A DNA stretch of 64,000 bases from Candidatus Dormiibacterota bacterium (lineage in GTDB: Bacteria; Chloroflexota; Dormibacteria; CF-121). Below the pieces are notes generated by a model that searched no databases, had not been told where the DNA came from, and saw only the letters and a list, made by a program, of their open reading frames with translations. A program made the translations under genes and the position numbers. The stretch covers positions 124,001-188,000 of the forward strand of contig DASZZN010000029.1 of NCBI GenBank assembly GCA_035544955.1. The letters are read 5' to 3'. Below are positions 9,103 to 18,195 of the stretch, piece after piece (the first letter of the stretch is position 1; each line of letters begins with the position of its first letter).

Positions 9103-9738
9103 ATGAATCTTGTCGTCCTCGGAGCCACCGGACGCACCGGACGGCTCGTCGTCGAGCAGGCACTCGCCGCCGGCCACACCGTAACGGCGCTCGTTCGCTC
9201 GCCAGAGAAGCTGGCGATTCGCAACTCCAACCTTCGCGTGGTCGCCGGCAAGGCGACAGACGCGGGCGACGTTGCGCGGGCGATGGTGGGTGCCGACGCC
9301 GTAATCAGCACTCTCGGCGGCAGTGGATCGGTGATCGCCGACTCAACTCGGGCGATAGTCGAAGCTGCGCACAAAACGGGAGTTAAGCGTGTCGTCCTTC
9401 TGTCATCGTTTCTCGTTGAGCGCGATCGGATGGGTGCGCTGTCTCGGCTGATCACGGGAGTCGCGAGGGGTTCGGTAATCAACGACAAGAACGCCGGCGA
9501 GCAGCTGCTCCGGCAGAGCGACCTCGATTGGACCATCAGCTACCCGGGCCGGCTCACCGACGCCCCCGCCACCGGTTGTGTGGAGGTGCTACCCGAGGGG
9601 GCAAAGCGCCGGATTTCGGAGAGAATCTCGCGCGCGGACGTCGCCGGATGGTTGGTCGAGGCGGCCACCAGTCATCAAACCAGCCGCCGCGGCATCGACA
9701 TCACCGGCGGAGCGCGGACGACAGAAGCCTCCAAATGA
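9103..9738 (+). CDS. NAD(P)-binding Rossmann oxidoreductase (SDR/NmrA-like)
   Basis: A 211-residue atypical short-chain dehydrogenase. The glycine motif GATGRTGR at residues 7-14 starts the Rossmann fold, and TALVRSPEK follows the second strand, with Arg favouring NADPH. DAVISTLGG and KRVVLLSSF are the next strands. It lacks the YxxxK catalytic pair of classical SDRs and fits the biliverdin-reductase-B/NmrA-like group, which reduce small substrates or sense redox state. The start is ATG 9103. It is monocistronic. Confidence 0.88.
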   Translation: MNLVVLGATGRTGRLVVEQALAAGHTVTALVRSPEKLAIRNSNLRVVAGKATDAGDVARAMVGADAVISTLGGSGSVIADSTRAIVEAAHKTGVKRVVLLSSFLVERDRMGALSRLITGVARGSVINDKNAGEQLLRQSDLDWTISYPGRLTDAPATGCVEVLPEGAKRRISERISRADVAGWLVEAATSHQTSRRGIDITGGARTTEASK

Positions 9739-9864
9739 ACGCGGTCAGAGTTGACTGAAAAGCTCGTCCTCTAGGTTCAGTGGCTTCAGCTCCTCCCGGG
9801 CCGGAACTCGTCCGGGCGCGGACCGGCTCGCCGTCTTGTGAGGCCACGAGGGCCGCTGCAGGCT

Positions 9865-10161
9865 TCAGGGCTCACGCGTAGCGGCATCCGCGTCATCCAT
9901 CATCAGGCTGGTGCACTCCGAACAGGCCACCCAGGCACGGTCCGGCTGCCCTGGCACATCGACTATGGCATGGAAGGTGGTGGCAGGCCGTCGCCTGCCA
10001 CGGTGACGCACCGCTTCACAATACCTCGGCATCTCCACCCGCGGGCTCAGCCGCTCGGCCTGCGCAATGGGAAGGTGGATCCAGCGCGGCAGCGCATCGT
10101 CGGGGTGCTTGCCTCCCGCCCGCCAGGCCTCTCGAATTTCGCAGATTGCGTCAAGGATCAC
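9865..10161 (-). CDS. Hypothetical protein
   Basis: A 98-residue open frame 11 bases downstream of the AI-2E-family permease gene and on the same strand, so it could be its operon partner. It begins MILDAICEIREAW and has a CSEC pair near the C-terminus. No family is recognised, and the protein is rich in Arg and Pro. It may not be a true gene. Confidence 0.35.
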   Translation of the reverse strand: MILDAICEIREAWRAGGKHPDDALPRWIHLPIAQAERLSPRVEMPRYCEAVRHRGRRRPATTFHAIVDVPGQPDRAWVACSECTSLMMDDADAATREP

Positions 10162-10172
10162 GGGGATTCCAT

Positions 10173-11288
10173 TCAGCCGCGCGTTGAAACTGTGCGAGGC
10201 GACGCCGCTGCCTCCACTTTGTGCCCGCGCAGCTCCTCCAAGAGAAGTCGAAGGATCTCGGCGACGGGGATCGCAATCAGTGCCCCCAGTCCGCCGATCA
10301 AGGTCCCGCCGATCATGATGGCAAGAAAGACGGCCAGCCCAGGAAGATGCACGCTCCGTCCATAGACCAATGGGTTCAGCACGTGACTCTCAATTTGCTG
10401 GTAGATCACGATGTAGGCGAGGAGGATAAGACCTTTGACCGGCGAGATGGCGTAGGCGGCCAGGATCGGTGGAATCGCGCCCAGCGTCGCCCCGACCAGG
10501 GGAATCAAATCGAAGATCGCGAGCAGGACCGCGAGCGCGAGCGCATAGGGAACACCGAGCACTGTCATCCCGACAAATGCGCCGGCCCCGGCGATCGCGC
10601 TGATGGCCAGATTCCCACTGATGTAGCCGGACACCGCGCGTGCCGATCTTTGCAGCAGGCTCTGAAGCCGGGGCCGCTGCGTCTCGGGAGCGAGCCGGAG
10701 CAGGCCGCCGACCATCGTCTCGCCGTCACTCAGCATGAAGAAGGTCAGCACGAGCACTGCGCCGAAGGCGGCGACGCCGTTCACGGTGTTAGTGGTTACG
10801 GTCGTGAACGACCCTGCCGCGCTGCCAAGCTGTGCCGGCAGCGCTTCGATCTGGATGTGAAAACGTTGGACGATGCCGGAAAGCCCCAAGGGCGCGGCCA
10901 GTCGCTGGAGCTCGTGCGTCAGGCCCTCTGGCTGCTGCAGGATGGCGAGGATGGCTTTCGCTTGGGCGAGCAACGAGGGGAAGGCGAGGGCCGCGATGGC
11001 AAGCACGGACACGAGGAGGAGCAGGAATACCATGAGAATCGCTGGCACGCGCGGAAGCCGCCACCGACGGAGCGCATTCACCAAGGGATTCAGCGCGGCG
11101 GCGAGGAAGATCGACACGATGATCAACTCGATGATTCCGGCCAAGCGATAGCAGAGATAGGCGACAAAAAGCACCGCAATTGTCGTCAGCAAGATCACCA
11201 GGACTCGTTCTGCGGTGGTCCGTGCGTCGATCACGCTGGCACCGTCATCAGGCAGACCCTTCCCGCCCGTCAGGACTGAGCTCCGCAC
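10173..11288 (-). CDS. AI-2E family transporter (PerM/TqsA-like)
   Basis: A 371-residue polytopic membrane protein. Two N-terminal helices precede a long soluble-looking region (residues about 120-170) and then five or six helices, including AYIVIYQQIESHVLNPLVYG, the family's most conserved segment near the C-terminus. Members export autoinducer-2, act as Na+/H+ antiporters or are uncharacterised permeases. The GTG at 11288 overlaps the upstream small gene by 41 bases; GTG 11234 would leave 13 bases between them and is a reasonable alternative. A second family member is at 55452-56525. Confidence 0.9.
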   Translation of the reverse strand: MRSSVLTGGKGLPDDGASVIDARTTAERVLVILLTTIAVLFVAYLCYRLAGIIELIIVSIFLAAALNPLVNALRRWRLPRVPAILMVFLLLLVSVLAIAALAFPSLLAQAKAILAILQQPEGLTHELQRLAAPLGLSGIVQRFHIQIEALPAQLGSAAGSFTTVTTNTVNGVAAFGAVLVLTFFMLSDGETMVGGLLRLAPETQRPRLQSLLQRSARAVSGYISGNLAISAIAGAGAFVGMTVLGVPYALALAVLLAIFDLIPLVGATLGAIPPILAAYAISPVKGLILLAYIVIYQQIESHVLNPLVYGRSVHLPGLAVFLAIMIGGTLIGGLGALIAIPVAEILRLLLEELRGHKVEAAASPRTVSTRG

Positions 11289-11478
11289 GCACGCGCAGCA
11301 GAAAGAGTTCGCGCGGATAGATGCTCTTCACGAGAGCGAGCGGAATGACGAGTGGCTCCTCGAAGAATGGATTCGTCTGCACTCGCATGGTGCCGGCGTT
11401 GAGGTCAACCATGTCGACAGTGCCGACCAGTTCGCCATCCGCGTCGTACACCTTGAGGCCAGCCGCCACTGCACTCAT
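11248..11478 (-). CDS. PRC-barrel/DUF2171-like small protein
   Basis: A 76-residue protein. LKVYDADGELVGTVDMVD, then FEEPLVIPLALVKSI and LFLLRV, match the small beta-barrel pattern also present in 17250-17897 (ITGEKVGTVDVID, LYIPFNLITNI). These DUF2171/PRC-barrel-like proteins occur with stress and envelope genes and have no known enzymatic role. The ATG at 11478 is chosen because the longer frame has no conserved sequence. It lies between a sister gene (11511-11783) and the AI-2E permease, all on the minus strand, suggesting one operon. Confidence 0.7.
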   Translation of the reverse strand: MSAVAAGLKVYDADGELVGTVDMVDLNAGTMRVQTNPFFEEPLVIPLALVKSIYPRELFLLRVRAELSPDGREGSA

Positions 11479-11510
11479 GATTTCCTGCCCGTTGTCGCCG
11501 CGCGCATGTC

Positions 11511-11783
11511 TCACAAGGGCCTCTGGGTAAGGTTGCGAGCGGGTTCGGATAGATAGACCCTGCCGTGCGCCACCTTGCGCACGAACCGCATCGGGATGAA
11601 GAGGCATGCACCCGCCTGCACCAGGCGAACGACGAAGCCGCCACCGGGGCGGTCGTAATCCGCCACCATGCCGAGTGGCTTTCGCGCGGCGTCATAGACC
11701 GCGAGCCCGTTGTCCACGTATTCGCGGACGAAAGCCTTTACAACCGTTTGGTCCTCCGCCGCAACTGTGCCAAGGGTGTTCAC
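11511..11783 (-). CDS. PRC-barrel/DUF2171-like small protein
   Basis: A 90-residue protein with the same layout as its neighbour: LAVYDAARKPLGMVADYD, ACLFIPMRFVRKV and GRVYLSEP. The glycine-valine turn of the barrel is kept as LGMV. It is probably a diverged tandem paralogue. The start is GTG 11783, three bases from the stop of the SARP-ATPase gene (11787), so these genes probably share a transcript. The function is unknown. Confidence 0.65.
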   Translation of the reverse strand: MNTLGTVAAEDQTVVKAFVREYVDNGLAVYDAARKPLGMVADYDRPGGGFVVRLVQAGACLFIPMRFVRKVAHGRVYLSEPARNLTQRPL

Positions 11784-11786
11784 GGC

Positions 11787-13502
11787 TCAGATCCTTGCGC
11801 CAGCGAATGAGAGTTGAGGAATGAGGGTCTCGTCGGGCGGCTCGATCACCCAGCGGCTGTCGTTCAGCGCGCGAATCCGTAGCAGGCCTCCCTCGAATAG
11901 CCCGCGCAGCGTCTGGACGACCGGTCGCGGCTGCCCACCGGTCTGGTCGGCGAGCCAGCGACCGAAGCTCTCGACGGTCTGGTTGCTCCCGTCCTCAGTG
12001 CCCGCGAGAAGGGCGACCAAATGTGTGACGTCGGCCGCCGGAAGCGGGTCGAGCTTCAGCCGAAGCATGGCGGTCTCCGCCTCGAGCGCGCACAACCATT
12101 CCTCGAGACCGGTTTGCGGCGCGACGGGACGTCTGCAGAGGATGACGAGAAGCACACGTGAGTCGGTTTCGATCCAGCGCCGCATCGCATAACGGAGCAG
12201 GTCGCGAGTATCGGTGTCGGCCCACTGCGCGTCGTCGACAAGAATCGCGAGCGGCTTGCGCCGCGCGAGTGCCAGGCCGAGACGAGCCACCGCTTCAAAG
12301 ACTCGGCTTCGAGTCAGGGTGTCCTCCGGCGAGATGCCGAGGTCGGGATAGCGCTCGCGCAACTCGGGAAGCACTCGGGCGAGCTCGGTAAGCCAGAGAT
12401 CACTGAGGAGGTCCTCCGGCGCGTTCTCAGCCTCGAGCCGGGGACGGAGGCCTTCGATGAGGGCGCCATAGGGCAGGTGGTCGATGCCCTCGAACCCGCG
12501 CCCGGCGATCAGGTCAGCGCCCCTTCCCGTTATCGAGGCCATGAACTCTGAAGCCAGCCGGCTTTTTCCAACTCCCGCCACTCCCTCGATGAGGACGACT
12601 TCGCATCGGCCGGACTCAGCGCGCTGATAGGCCCGGGTCAATTGGGCCCATTCGCGTGCTCGGCCGACGAAGGGCGTCTGCCGGAAGTCGAGGTCCGCGA
12701 TTCCGGCCGACTCGGTCATGCCTACCATTGCCGCTTGACCGGCAATTCGCTCGTACAGGCGACTCATGAGCTCGCTGGGGACCGCATCCAATTCCAGAAG
12801 CGAGCAACGGTAGCGGTCCCATGCGTGGCGTGCTCCGATCCAGTCCCCACGCATGAGGTTGAGCTCGATCAACCGCTGCCAGGCAAGCTCCTCATCAGGG
12901 TTCGTCCGCGTCCACTGCTGGAGCGCGGCGAAGGCCTGCTCGAGCTCCCCCGATTGCACATAGATAGTGGCCAGCCGGCTCAGCAGTTCGGCGACCACAT
13001 TGCGCCAGTGGGTCCGCTGCGCTTCGATCCAGGTCTCGAATTCCGGAGCGTCCGGCAGGAAGAGCCCTGCCAGGAAAGGAGCGCGATAACACCGGACGGC
13101 TGCTTCGAGCTGGTGACCGAGCCGAGGTTCAAGATCCCGGTGGACCAAGCGCTCGGCCTCGCGCATGGCGTCGACATCCAGATCTAATGAGCCGGGCGCG
13201 ACGGCTACGAGGTCCCTGCTCGCCACGAGGATGCTGTCCGCCGACTCGCCGAGCGCCTGGCGCAGGTAGTTGAGCGCCGTGCGAAGGTTGACGCGACCCT
13301 CCGATTCGTCGACTTGTGGCCAGAGCATCCCAGCGACAGCCGTGCGCGGCTGGGGACCAGGATTGAGTGCGAGGTACGCAACTAGAGCTAGGGTCTTGCG
13401 GGTCCGAAAGCTGACCGGTCGACCGTTAACTGACGCTCCTCCAACCCCGAGCAGCCGGAGTTCGACCCGCGGGGGCCGTCTTCCCACCTTTGTCTCTTTC
13501 AT
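11787..13502 (-). CDS. SARP/BTAD-type transcriptional activator with ATPase domain, C-terminally short
   Basis: A 571-residue protein. Residues 10-105 form an OmpR-like winged helix (VELRLLGVGGASVNG, RVNLRTALNYLRQAL). Residues 110-255 form the bacterial transcriptional activation domain, ending near SELMSRLYERI. An ATPase follows with Walker A EGVAGVGKSRLASEF and Walker B LAILVDDAQW. Family members commonly continue for several hundred residues of TPR; this one stops just after the ATPase, as if truncated. The ATG at 13502 is chosen because upstream sequence is antisense to the divergent LuxR gene. It likely controls, with 13660-16443, the surrounding stress genes (inference). Confidence 0.85.
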   Translation of the reverse strand: MKETKVGRRPPRVELRLLGVGGASVNGRPVSFRTRKTLALVAYLALNPGPQPRTAVAGMLWPQVDESEGRVNLRTALNYLRQALGESADSILVASRDLVAVAPGSLDLDVDAMREAERLVHRDLEPRLGHQLEAAVRCYRAPFLAGLFLPDAPEFETWIEAQRTHWRNVVAELLSRLATIYVQSGELEQAFAALQQWTRTNPDEELAWQRLIELNLMRGDWIGARHAWDRYRCSLLELDAVPSELMSRLYERIAGQAAMVGMTESAGIADLDFRQTPFVGRAREWAQLTRAYQRAESGRCEVVLIEGVAGVGKSRLASEFMASITGRGADLIAGRGFEGIDHLPYGALIEGLRPRLEAENAPEDLLSDLWLTELARVLPELRERYPDLGISPEDTLTRSRVFEAVARLGLALARRKPLAILVDDAQWADTDTRDLLRYAMRRWIETDSRVLLVILCRRPVAPQTGLEEWLCALEAETAMLRLKLDPLPAADVTHLVALLAGTEDGSNQTVESFGRWLADQTGGQPRPVVQTLRGLFEGGLLRIRALNDSRWVIEPPDETLIPQLSFAGARI

Positions 13503-13659
13503 GAGGTAACAATGGGCCAGGCGCGGCTTGATCGAATCCGCGGAATCCCTAGTCCTTGATCCACAGTGCATCGAGTGGTGTGGTCGACACGAGCCGTGCG
13601 AAACCACCTGGCGGCAGCCTGCAGAGGAGGTTATGATCGTTTCCGGGGAGGGTTTGGTC
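13503..13659. promoter_or_regulatory. Divergent regulatory region between two large regulators
   Basis: About 157 bases separate the SARP-ATPase start (13502, minus) from the preferred LuxR start (13660, plus). The region must hold both promoters. I could not assign convincing -35/-10 pairs. GAGGAGG at 13624-13630 is too close to ATG 13633, while GGGGAGGG ends seven bases before ATG 13660 and decides that start. Confidence 0.5.
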
Positions 13660-16443
13660 ATGACTCCGCCGGTGGCTGGCGGATTTGCCGGCGTTAGACC
13701 GCAGCTCATCGACCGCACCCCTGAAACTGCGGCCCTCAACGCCTTGCTCGACGCTGTCCGCCAGGGAATGAGCGGCAAGCTCCTGATTCGCGGCGAAGCC
13801 GGGATCGGCAAGACAGCACTCCTTGAACACCTGACCTCAACGGCCAGTGACTTTCGGGTGATCAAGGCCCTTGGGATCGAGTCTGAAATGTCACTCGGCT
13901 TTGCCAGCCTCCATCAACTGATCGTGCCGTTCGTGCCAAAGCTGGATCGGCTTCCTGTCCCTCAACGGGACGCCCTTGCGGTCGCGTTTGGGCTTGCTCC
14001 AGGGCCTGCCCCGGAACGGTTTCAGGTCGGCCTCGCGACGTTGACGCTCCTCGCCGCAGTCGCCGCGGAGAAGCCGCTTGTTGCCATTGTTGACGACGCG
14101 CAATGGCTAGACATCGAATCGGCTGAAGTCCTCGCGTTTGTCGCCCGACGGCTCCACGCCGAGGGGATCGCGATGATCTTCGGGCTCCGGGATCTGGTGG
14201 ACCGGCCCATTAGCTTTGCCGGCATTCCGGAGCTGCGGCTTGGGCCGCTCGGAGACGAGGAGGCCCGCGAGCTGTTGGCGACCGCCGTCTCCCGCCCGCT
14301 GGACGAGCCGGCGTGGCGACGGTTGTTCCATGAGACCGGGGGGAACCCGTTGGCAATCCTCGAGCTCGGCGGCGACCTGGTGCGGACCCAAGTCGGCGAT
14401 CCGACGCCGTTAGCCGAGCCACTCCCCGTTGGCCCCCGCCTGCAACAACACTTCCTGCGGCAGTTCGGTGAGCTAGGACCGGATGCCCAAACATTTCTCC
14501 GGCTTGCCTCGGGTGAATCGTCGTCGGACCCGGTCATACTCTGGCGAGCTGCCCGGGACCTGGGACTAGACAAGAATGTGTTCGTCGAGGCAGAGGCGAA
14601 GCGGCTGATCGTCGTCGGACCGCCGTTGTCGTTCCGCCATCCGATGATCCGCTCCGCGATCTACCATGGCATGGCGGCCACCGAGCGGCGCCGGATTCAT
14701 GCGGCGCTCGCGAGAGTGACGGACTCGAAGTTCGATCCTGAGCGACATGCGGCGCATCGCGCGCTGGCTACGGTGGAGCCCGATGAAGAGGTGGCTGCCG
14801 AGCTGGCGCAGTGTGCCGAGCGTGCTCAGGAACGGGGAGCCTACGCCGCATGGGCGGCTTTCGCTTCGCGTGCCGCCGAGCTCACGCCGGATCGGCAGGT
14901 GAGGGCAGTGCGGCTGCTGTCCGCCTCCGAGGCTTCGATGACCGCCGGCCAACTCCTCAGGGCGCAAGGGTCATTGGATCAAGCGATGCCCGCACTCCGC
15001 GATCCGCTGCAGCAGGCACGGGCCCAGGCGCTCGCGGGCAGCATCCGCGTCGCCCGGGGAGAGGGTGGCGATACGCCGCGAATCCTCCTCGACGCCGCAC
15101 GAACGATGGCGGCTCTCAATCCCGGGCTGGCTCGGCGAATCCTGACGAATGCGTTGCAAGCAGCAACCCATGCGCAACCGGACATGAAGGGCTCGCTGAT
15201 GCAGGATATCGCGGCTGAGGCTCTCGCATCTGCCCCCCTTCCGCAATCGCCTCCAGCGTTGATGCTCCGAGGGTATGCCACCGTCATCATCTCCGGCTAT
15301 AGGGCTGCCGCGCCAATCCTGAAGCCAGCCATCGCGGCGACCCTCCGCGACGCGATCGATCCAGACGCCCCTCATCGTCTCGCCTGTCTGGCGGCCTACA
15401 GTCTATTCGACGATCGTGCGGTTCATTTGCTCGCTACCGACTGGGTGCGGGTGACCCGCGAGCGTGCGGCGCTGATCGCTCTTCCGATCGCCCTCAATTT
15501 CCTGGCAAGCATCGAGTTGTACTTCGGACGCCTGGACGAGAGTGAAGCGCTGTTCAAGCAGTCGCTCGAGATTTCTGAGGCCACGGATAACCCCGGCATT
15601 TTCGGTTCCGCTTCGCGTGGCGATGTTCTCCTGATCGCGTGGCGAGGCAGTGAAGCGCAGGCTCGCGAGCGGGCAGCGGCGCATGTCGCGGAGGCGCGGA
15701 AGCGGGGGCTGCCTTATTGGGCGAATTTCGCGGGCTTCGCCCTGACGGCGCTGGAGCTGGCTTTGGGTCGCTACCGACCGGCCTTGGAAGCAGCGCTCCC
15801 CACGTATAACGATGATCCGCCCTTCACCGGCTCCTGGGTTGTTCCAGGCCTAATCGAGGCAGCTGTTCGGATCGGGGATGAAGACATTGCCGGCGCCGCG
15901 CTACGACGCCTGACGGAACGAGCCGAGGCAGGAGCCACCCCGCTTGGCCTCGGACTGCTGGCCCGCTGCCGAGCCTTGCTCGCCGGCGACTCGGAGGCGG
16001 AGTCACTCTACCGCCAAGCCATCGATGAGCTCGGCCGTTCGCCAACAAAGCCGGAGCTCGGGCGAACGCGCCTGCTCTATGGAGAGTGGCTCCGCCGTCA
16101 GAACCGGAGGCGGGAGGCAAGGGAGGAGCTTCGGATGGCATACGAGATGTTCTCCAGCATGGGCATCAACGCCTTTGCCGAGCGCGCCCGAGTCGAACTT
16201 CTCGCCACCGGTGAGCGGGTTCGACGTCGAACAGCCGAAACCCAGGACCAGCTATCAGCGCAGGAGATGCAGATCGCACGGCGGGCGGCGGTGGGCGTCC
16301 GCAACCAGGAAATCGCTTCGCAGCTGTTCATCAGCGAGAGGACAGTCGAGTACCACCTCGCCAAGGTGTTTCGGAAACTGGGCGTGAGCTCACGCACCGA
16401 GCTCGCGCACGCCCCTCAGGTAGTCGGCGCCCAGCTTCGTTAA
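13660..16443 (+). CDS. LuxR-family transcriptional regulator with ATPase and TPR-like domains (LAL type)
   Basis: A 927-residue MalT-like regulator. Walker A GEAGIGKTALLEH is at 45-57 and Walker B is VAIVDDAQWLD; a winged-helix/TPR-like helical middle follows. The C-terminal LuxR HTH is at about 864-920 (SAQEMQIARRAAVG, IASQLFISERTVEYHL, KLGVSSRTEL). Large ATP-binding LuxR regulators bind ATP and an inducer, oligomerise and activate transcription. It is divergent from the SARP gene and upstream of hdeD-like and DUF2171 genes. The start at ATG 13660 is preferred on Shine-Dalgarno spacing; upstream in-frame ATGs exist at 13528 and 13633. Confidence 0.92.
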   Translation: MTPPVAGGFAGVRPQLIDRTPETAALNALLDAVRQGMSGKLLIRGEAGIGKTALLEHLTSTASDFRVIKALGIESEMSLGFASLHQLIVPFVPKLDRLPVPQRDALAVAFGLAPGPAPERFQVGLATLTLLAAVAAEKPLVAIVDDAQWLDIESAEVLAFVARRLHAEGIAMIFGLRDLVDRPISFAGIPELRLGPLGDEEARELLATAVSRPLDEPAWRRLFHETGGNPLAILELGGDLVRTQVGDPTPLAEPLPVGPRLQQHFLRQFGELGPDAQTFLRLASGESSSDPVILWRAARDLGLDKNVFVEAEAKRLIVVGPPLSFRHPMIRSAIYHGMAATERRRIHAALARVTDSKFDPERHAAHRALATVEPDEEVAAELAQCAERAQERGAYAAWAAFASRAAELTPDRQVRAVRLLSASEASMTAGQLLRAQGSLDQAMPALRDPLQQARAQALAGSIRVARGEGGDTPRILLDAARTMAALNPGLARRILTNALQAATHAQPDMKGSLMQDIAAEALASAPLPQSPPALMLRGYATVIISGYRAAAPILKPAIAATLRDAIDPDAPHRLACLAAYSLFDDRAVHLLATDWVRVTRERAALIALPIALNFLASIELYFGRLDESEALFKQSLEISEATDNPGIFGSASRGDVLLIAWRGSEAQARERAAAHVAEARKRGLPYWANFAGFALTALELALGRYRPALEAALPTYNDDPPFTGSWVVPGLIEAAVRIGDEDIAGAALRRLTERAEAGATPLGLGLLARCRALLAGDSEAESLYRQAIDELGRSPTKPELGRTRLLYGEWLRRQNRRREAREELRMAYEMFSSMGINAFAERARVELLATGERVRRRTAETQDQLSAQEMQIARRAAVGVRNQEIASQLFISERTVEYHLAKVFRKLGVSSRTELAHAPQVVGAQLR

Positions 16444-16566
16444 CGATCCCATCAACTCGCTCTCGCGCTCGACGCGGTTGTCTCGCGGTCCTTTCACGGA
16501 GCACCCTCAACCTGAGGCTACGGCACCGGAAGAAAGCATTCAACCGGTGACCGAAGGAGGTCCAAA

Positions 16567-17160
16567 ATGGATCAGGCATTAACCCGCGGTTCTCGGCTAC
16601 TCGCCCTCGGCGGCATTGCCGCCGTGCTTTTCGGAGTCGTCGCGCTCGTCTGGCCCGGCATCACGCTCGTAGCGCTCGTCGCCTTGTTCGGTTCGTTCGC
16701 CCTCGTTTTCGGCGTCCTCACGGTCGTCTATGGCATCGATATGGCCAGGCACCACGTCGGTCACTCGGTGCCGATGGTTTTCAGCGGCCTCTTCGGGATC
16801 GGCATCGGCGTCGTCACCTTCTTCCGCCCCGGGATTACCGCACTCGCGCTGCTCTACCTCATTGCCGTTTGGGCGATCCTCACCGGGACCCTCGAGATTG
16901 CCGCCGGCATTGAGTTCACTGGCGAGGTCAAGGGCGCCTGGGCGCTGTGGCTGGGCGGCCTGGCCTCGGTCGCCTTCGGTGTGCTCGTTGCCCTTCGTCC
17001 GGTCAGTGGCGCACTCGCGATTGTCTGGCTGATCGGGGTCTACGCAATCGCCCTCGGCGTCACGCGGCTGGTCTACGCGTACCGCATCCAGCAGGGCAAG
17101 GAAACGATCAAGTCCGCGATCAAGACTGTTCAACAGCCGACGCCGGCGGCGACCCGATAA
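16567..17160 (+). CDS. HdeD-like (DUF308) membrane protein
   Basis: A 197-residue protein with six predicted membrane helices arranged as repeated pairs (LLALGGIAAVLFGVVALVWP, SVPMVFSGLFGIGIGVVTF, LWLGGLASVAFGVLVAL). This is the DUF308 layout of HdeD, an acid-resistance membrane protein of E. coli; the biochemical activity is unknown. AAGGAGG precedes ATG 16567 with good spacing. It lies 123 bases after the LuxR regulator and 89 bases before the DUF2171-like gene, consistent with a stress-response group. Confidence 0.9.
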   Translation: MDQALTRGSRLLALGGIAAVLFGVVALVWPGITLVALVALFGSFALVFGVLTVVYGIDMARHHVGHSVPMVFSGLFGIGIGVVTFFRPGITALALLYLIAVWAILTGTLEIAAGIEFTGEVKGAWALWLGGLASVAFGVLVALRPVSGALAIVWLIGVYAIALGVTRLVYAYRIQQGKETIKSAIKTVQQPTPAATR

Positions 17161-17249
17161 CCCCTCGCCCGAAGTGAGGCGCGCTCGCTTCGCGCGAGCC
17201 GCCTCGCTCAAAGGTAGGGAATCAGAAACGACCAGAAAGGAGACACCAG

Positions 17250-17897
17250 ATGGAAGACACGAAGTTGACGATCACACAAGACGTCGCCAACAGCCTGATG
17301 CCGGAGCAGATCGTTTACGACATCACTGGCGAGAAAGTCGGGACGGTGGACGTCATCGACCGTGACACCGGTTGGTTCAAGACGCAGGTCAATCCGTTCT
17401 CCGATAAAGACCTGTACATCCCGTTCAATCTGATCACGAACATCGACCCGAAGGAGGTCTATCTCTCGCGGACCAAGGGAGACCTCCATCGCGAGTACGC
17501 CGATCCTCCGGCGCGGACGACGCAGGTCGAAACCGTCGCGGGCGAGGAGATCGCAACGACCCGCCAGGTCGGCGGTTACGACGGAACGCTCATCGTCGTC
17601 GAGGAAGCGAACCTCGCTAAGATTCGCAAACGCATTGGGGAGGGGTATGCGGTGACGACTTCGGACGATGTCGGCCTGGGCACCATCAAGCGCTACGACC
17701 CGGCGACCGGTTGGATCCTCATCGGCAAAACCGCCCCCACCAGGTACGACCTTGTCGTGCCGGTAACCGTCGTCAGCCGCGTGGACCGGCAGTTCGCAGA
17801 AGTGCATCTCGCCGTTTCCGACGCTGACGTCCGGGCCATGAAGCATTTGGAACCGGTCGACGTCGTGTTCGTCGGCACGCCACCGATCACGGGGTAG
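17250..17897 (+). CDS. DUF2171/PRC-barrel-like protein, two-domain
   Basis: A 215-residue soluble protein. The N-terminal barrel (residues about 18-75) is the closest relative of the 76- and 90-residue proteins at 11248 and 11511. A second domain (about 100-205) contains the strand-rich TLIVVEEANLAKIRKR and YDLVVPVTVVSRVD. Good Shine-Dalgarno AAAGGAG precedes ATG 17250. The function is unknown; DUF2171-like barrels are often found beside stress proteins, as here next to HdeD. Confidence 0.8.
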   Translation: MEDTKLTITQDVANSLMPEQIVYDITGEKVGTVDVIDRDTGWFKTQVNPFSDKDLYIPFNLITNIDPKEVYLSRTKGDLHREYADPPARTTQVETVAGEEIATTRQVGGYDGTLIVVEEANLAKIRKRIGEGYAVTTSDDVGLGTIKRYDPATGWILIGKTAPTRYDLVVPVTVVSRVDRQFAEVHLAVSDADVRAMKHLEPVDVVFVGTPPITG

Positions 17898-17920
17898 TCG
17901 ATCGAGGAAAGAGGAAGAGA

Positions 17921-18195
17921 GTGATTCCCTACGGTCGCGACGAGCGACGACCCCGAGCCCATCTCCCCCTGGGTAAACATCGGGCTGATCGTCACCTGCT
18001 TCCTGGTCTTCTTCTACGAGCTGGCGCTCGGCTCCCAAGGAGACACCCCGCTCAACAATTTTCTGAACGGGTATTCGCTCGTGCCCTGCGAGTACACACA
18101 ACATTGCGCCGTGTATGCCGGCACCCCCACGCCGTTCTGGCTCGCTCTCTTCACCTCCATGTTCGTGCACGCCGGCTGGGCGCACATCCTCCGCA
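17921..18195 (+). pseudogene. Rhomboid protease remnant (N-terminal part, frameshifted)
   Basis: A Shine-Dalgarno-like GAGGAAGA and GTG 17921 open a frame reading VIP, then the conserved rhomboid sequence continues in another frame: EPISPWVNIGLIVTCFLVFFYE is the first membrane helix and FTSMFVHAGWAHIL is the family's conserved segment before helix two. The catalytic Ser and His regions are absent. At about 18192 the reading frame passes directly into a LysR regulator. A one-base indel near 17930 would explain the start. Both the start and the active site are lost, so it cannot be a working protease. Confidence 0.75.

Noticed and set aside
10221-11279. 352-residue plus-strand open frame
   Set aside because: It is antisense to the AI-2E-family gene and has Gln/Asp/Arg-rich composition typical of reverse-frame artefacts in GC-rich DNA.
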